From assembly GCA_900471605.1 (NCBI GenBank), contig UCEY01000056.1, positions 1 through 42,841 of the forward strand: 42,841 nucleotides of DNA, written 5' to 3'. A model generated the notes under the pieces. It had not been told where the DNA came from. It made no database searches and saw nothing but the letters and a program-made list of their open reading frames with translations. Both the position numbers and the translations under genes were made by a program. Below are positions 40,664 through 42,841 of this stretch, piece by piece (the first letter of the stretch is position 1; each line of letters begins with the position of its first letter). This DNA is from Hyphomicrobiales bacterium (GTDB taxonomy: Bacteria; Pseudomonadota; Alphaproteobacteria; Rhizobiales; Rhizobiaceae).

Positions 40664-41976
40664 TGGAGAAAATGGACGCGAGAACTTCGCTGTCGTTATC
40701 CTTGCGCCGTAACCTCGTTGCAGGAACAGTGGGAATTGCGGTCCTGTTTGGGGGCGTTGGCGGCTGGGCTGCCACGACGGAATTGTCCGGCGCGGTGATT
40801 GCCAGCGGCATCCTCGTTGTGGATGGCAATGTGAAGAAGGTCCAGCATCCGGCTGGAGGTATCGTCGCGGAGCTATTGGTCAAGGAAGGCCAGCTGGTCA
40901 GCGCCGGAGAGACGATCGTGCGCCTGGATGGAACGGTGACGCGTGCCAATCTCGCTGCTGTGTCGAAAAATCTTGATTATCTCTATGCTCGCCAGGCTCG
41001 TCTGGAAGCCGAGCGGGATGGATACCCTCAGGTGGCTCTTCCCGAGATCCTACTAGAGCGACGTTCCGCCATCGACCCGGAAGCCACGATGAGCAGCGAG
41101 CGCCGCTTGTTCGACGATCGCCGTGCGTCGCGGGAAGGGCAAAAGGCGCGGTTGAAGGAGCAGGTTCAACAGCTCCGGGAGCAAATTGGAGGCCTCGACG
41201 TGCAGAGCCGAGCCAAGGGCGAAGAAATCGCCCTGGTCGAGAAGGAGCTTGATGGACTGCGGCGGCTCTACGAGATCGGTGGCATCACTATGAGCCAGGT
41301 CAATGCCCTCGAACGCAACGCTGCTCGGCTACGGGGCGAGCGCGGTCAACTCGTCGCTTCGATCGCCTCGGCAAAAGGCCGCATTTCCGAGATCGAACTT
41401 CAGCTTCTGCAAGTCGATCAGACGATGCGGGCCGAAGTGGCAGCCGAATTGCGCGACGTTGCAAACGAACGGGAAAAGCTCATCGAGCAGGAAATAACGG
41501 CGCTCGATCAGCTCAAGCACATCGAGATCAAGGCGCCTGTCGGCGGGACCGTTCACCAGCTTGCAATCCATACGGTAGGCGGGGTGATCACGCCGGCCGA
41601 GGTGCTGATGCAGATCGTGCCGCGGGCAACCACCCTGACGGTCGAAGCTCGCATCGCGCCACAAGACATCGATCAACTCGCCATCGGCCAGGACGCTACA
41701 TTGCGATTGACGGCCTTCAACCGAAACACCACTCCAGAGCTCAATGGGGCGGTCGTTCGTGTGTCTGCCGATCTGGAAACCGATCAGCAGACGGGCGCGA
41801 GGTTTTATCGTGTTGCAGCGTCGATCGCGGAAACAGAGATGGCCCGGGTTTCCGGTCTTTCGCTCGTCCCCGGGATGCCCGTCGAAGCCTTCGTCCGCAC
41901 CGGCGATCGCACCGTGTTTTCATATTTTGCAAAACCCATTCGGGATCACGCAGCTCGCGTATTCCGGGAGGAATAA
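40663..41976 (+). CDS. Type I secretion membrane fusion protein (HlyD/PrtE-like)
   Basis: A 437-residue periplasmic adaptor. One membrane segment lies near residues 17-40 (LVAGTVGIAVLFGGVGGWAA), then a biotinyl-lipoyl-like half (VKKVQHPAGGIVAELLVKEGQLVSAGETIVRLD), a long coiled coil (about 130-290), the second half motif IEIKAPVGGTVHQLAIHTVGGVI, and the C-terminal beta domain ending DRTVFSYFAKPIRDHAARVFREE, typical of HlyD family type I secretion adaptors. Coupled to the ABC gene by a one-base overlap with GGAGGGG upstream. An outer-membrane TolC partner is not in the window and may be chromosomal. Confidence 0.93.
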   Translation: MEKMDARTSLSLSLRRNLVAGTVGIAVLFGGVGGWAATTELSGAVIASGILVVDGNVKKVQHPAGGIVAELLVKEGQLVSAGETIVRLDGTVTRANLAAVSKNLDYLYARQARLEAERDGYPQVALPEILLERRSAIDPEATMSSERRLFDDRRASREGQKARLKEQVQQLREQIGGLDVQSRAKGEEIALVEKELDGLRRLYEIGGITMSQVNALERNAARLRGERGQLVASIASAKGRISEIELQLLQVDQTMRAEVAAELRDVANEREKLIEQEITALDQLKHIEIKAPVGGTVHQLAIHTVGGVITPAEVLMQIVPRATTLTVEARIAPQDIDQLAIGQDATLRLTAFNRNTTPELNGAVVRVSADLETDQQTGARFYRVAASIAETEMARVSGLSLVPGMPVEAFVRTGDRTVFSYFAKPIRDHAARVFREE

Positions 41977-42020
41977 GAATTAGAGCAACCCCATGGCTAG
42001 TCGGCCGTACGCATATGGAA

Positions 42021-42042
42021 CCGCAAACGCGCCTGTTTGCGG
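42021..42042. repeat. Hairpin between fusion protein and RTX genes
   Basis: CCGCAAAC (42021-42028) pairs perfectly with GTTTGCGG (42035-42042) over a six-base loop. No T-run follows, so it is not a standard terminator; it may stabilise or partially attenuate the transcript, allowing substrate and transporter to be made in different amounts. Confidence 0.5.
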
Positions 42043-42097
42043 AAGGGATAACTGCGCGTCCTGACGGGGCGCTTGATTTCAACAGAGGAGAATGGAA

Positions 42098-42841
42098 ATG
42101 GCTACGATCACGGGAACGGCTGCCGGCGAAACCCTCAATGGCACGACAAGCGCCGACGAAATCTTCGGGCTCGGCGGCGATGATACCCTGAATGGCGGCG
42201 ACGGAAATGACGTTCTGGACGGGGGTGCCGGCGCCGACATCCTCAATGGTGGCACGGGAACGGATATCGCCACCTATGCATCGTCCTCGGCAGGCGTGAA
42301 CGTCAATCTCAACACCGGTACCGGTTCCGGCGGCGATGCGCAGGGCGATACGCTGTCCTCAATCGAAACGGTGATTGGTTCCGCATTTGACGACACGCTC
42401 ACGTCGTCAATTTCGGGCCATATCCTGCAAGGCGGCGCCGGCAATGATATTTATGTTGTCGGGCATGCCGGCGTTGCCGTCAGCGAAGCAGCTGGCGGCG
42501 GCGACGACGAAATCCAGACATCGCTCGGCAGCTATTCGATCGCAAGCTTTACGCAGGTCGAGCGGCTGACCTATACCGGCACCGGCAACACACTGATGAC
42601 CGGCAATGTCGGCGACAACGTCATCACCGGCAATATCGGCAACGACACGCTGATCGGCGGAGCCGGCGCCGACCAGCTGATCGGTGGGGCAGGCACCGAC
42701 ACGGCGAGCTATCAGAATGGCAGTGCGATGACACTGAACTTCAAGACAGGCATCCATACGGGCGAGGCCGCCGGCGATACCTTCGTCGGTATCGAGAATT
42801 TCCTGGGCAGCAACCAGAACGATACGTTCGTCAGCGACGGG
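42098..42841 (+). CDS. RTX-type calcium-binding protein, 5' part
   Basis: An open frame from the ATG at 42098 (GAGGAG seven bases upstream) with no stop before the window edge, so only the first 248 residues are seen. It carries glycine-rich RTX nonapeptides (GGxGxDxUx): GLGGDDTLNGGDGNDVLDGG, AGADILNGGTGTD near residues 24-57, LQGGAGNDIYVV near 110-121, and NIGNDTLIGGAGADQLIGGA near 178-200. These bind calcium after export and are the hallmark of type I secretion substrates. Being encoded 121 bases after the ABC/fusion pair, it is the likely cargo. Any enzymatic domain would lie beyond the edge. Confidence 0.9.
   Translation, partial: MATITGTAAGETLNGTTSADEIFGLGGDDTLNGGDGNDVLDGGAGADILNGGTGTDIATYASSSAGVNVNLNTGTGSGGDAQGDTLSSIETVIGSAFDDTLTSSISGHILQGGAGNDIYVVGHAGVAVSEAAGGGDDEIQTSLGSYSIASFTQVERLTYTGTGNTLMTGNVGDNVITGNIGNDTLIGGAGADQLIGGAGTDTASYQNGSAMTLNFKTGIHTGEAAGDTFVGIENFLGSNQNDTFVSDG

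Noticed and set aside
1..42841. CRISPR arrays, rRNA genes or complete insertion sequences
   Set aside because: No regularly spaced repeats, rRNA signatures or transposase frames with terminal repeats were seen by eye on either strand.

Overview
The window looks like the conserved backbone plus an accessory arm of a large rhizobial plasmid (Rhizobium/Agrobacterium/Sinorhizobium group, Alphaproteobacteria). The evidence is gene content and order: traG-traD-traC / oriT / traA-traF-traB-traH, then traM-traR, the twelve-gene traI-trb operon and a divergent repABC cluster. This is the quorum-sensing-controlled conjugation and replication layout known from Ti, Ri and symbiotic plasmids. GC content is high almost throughout, with one clearly AT-richer island at about 35.2-36.0 kb.

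Layout. 1-2.0 kb: decayed left edge with a clpP 3' remnant, a WGR-domain gene and a truncated nuclease-like frame. 2.0-10.4 kb: DNA-processing region. traG/D/C run leftward, traA/F/B/H rightward, and between them is a Q-type oriT. traH carries a frameshift. 10.4-11.4 kb: a DUF5615 toxin/antitoxin-like pair whose toxin frame runs on antisense through traH, then a small XRE regulator. 11.6-12.7 kb: traM and traR, convergent and sharing stop-codon bases. 13.1-23.2 kb: traI-trbBCDEJKLFGHI on the minus strand, encoding the mating-pair-formation type IV secretion system, with tandem terminators between its end and traR. 23.2-27.3 kb: repABC with an antisense ctRNA and two long parS-like palindromes flanking repC.

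27.3-42.8 kb is accessory. It holds a scrambled histidine-kinase remnant with an intact single-domain response regulator, and a LysR regulator divergent from an NmrA-type oxidoreductase and an epoxide hydrolase. Next come a vapB-vapC-tyrosine recombinase operon beside a perfect 12-bp-arm palindrome, a frameshifted DUF1403 gene and several small membrane-protein genes. The window ends in a type I secretion ABC transporter and membrane fusion protein followed by an RTX-type calcium-binding protein that runs off the right edge.

How it works together: TraI makes an acyl-homoserine lactone, TraR binds it and should activate the tra and trb promoters, and TraM restrains TraR. TraA (with TraC/TraD) nicks oriT, TraG couples the relaxosome to the Trb channel, and RepABC maintains the plasmid. 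The most unusual points are the two-hairpin leader in front of the secretion operon, the vapBC-recombinase coupling next to a recombination-site-like palindrome, the identical C-terminal tag on TrbJ and TrbK, the toxin frame fused to antisense traH, and the inverted kinase fragment. Family assignments come from reading translated sequence and remembered family motifs; no search was run.
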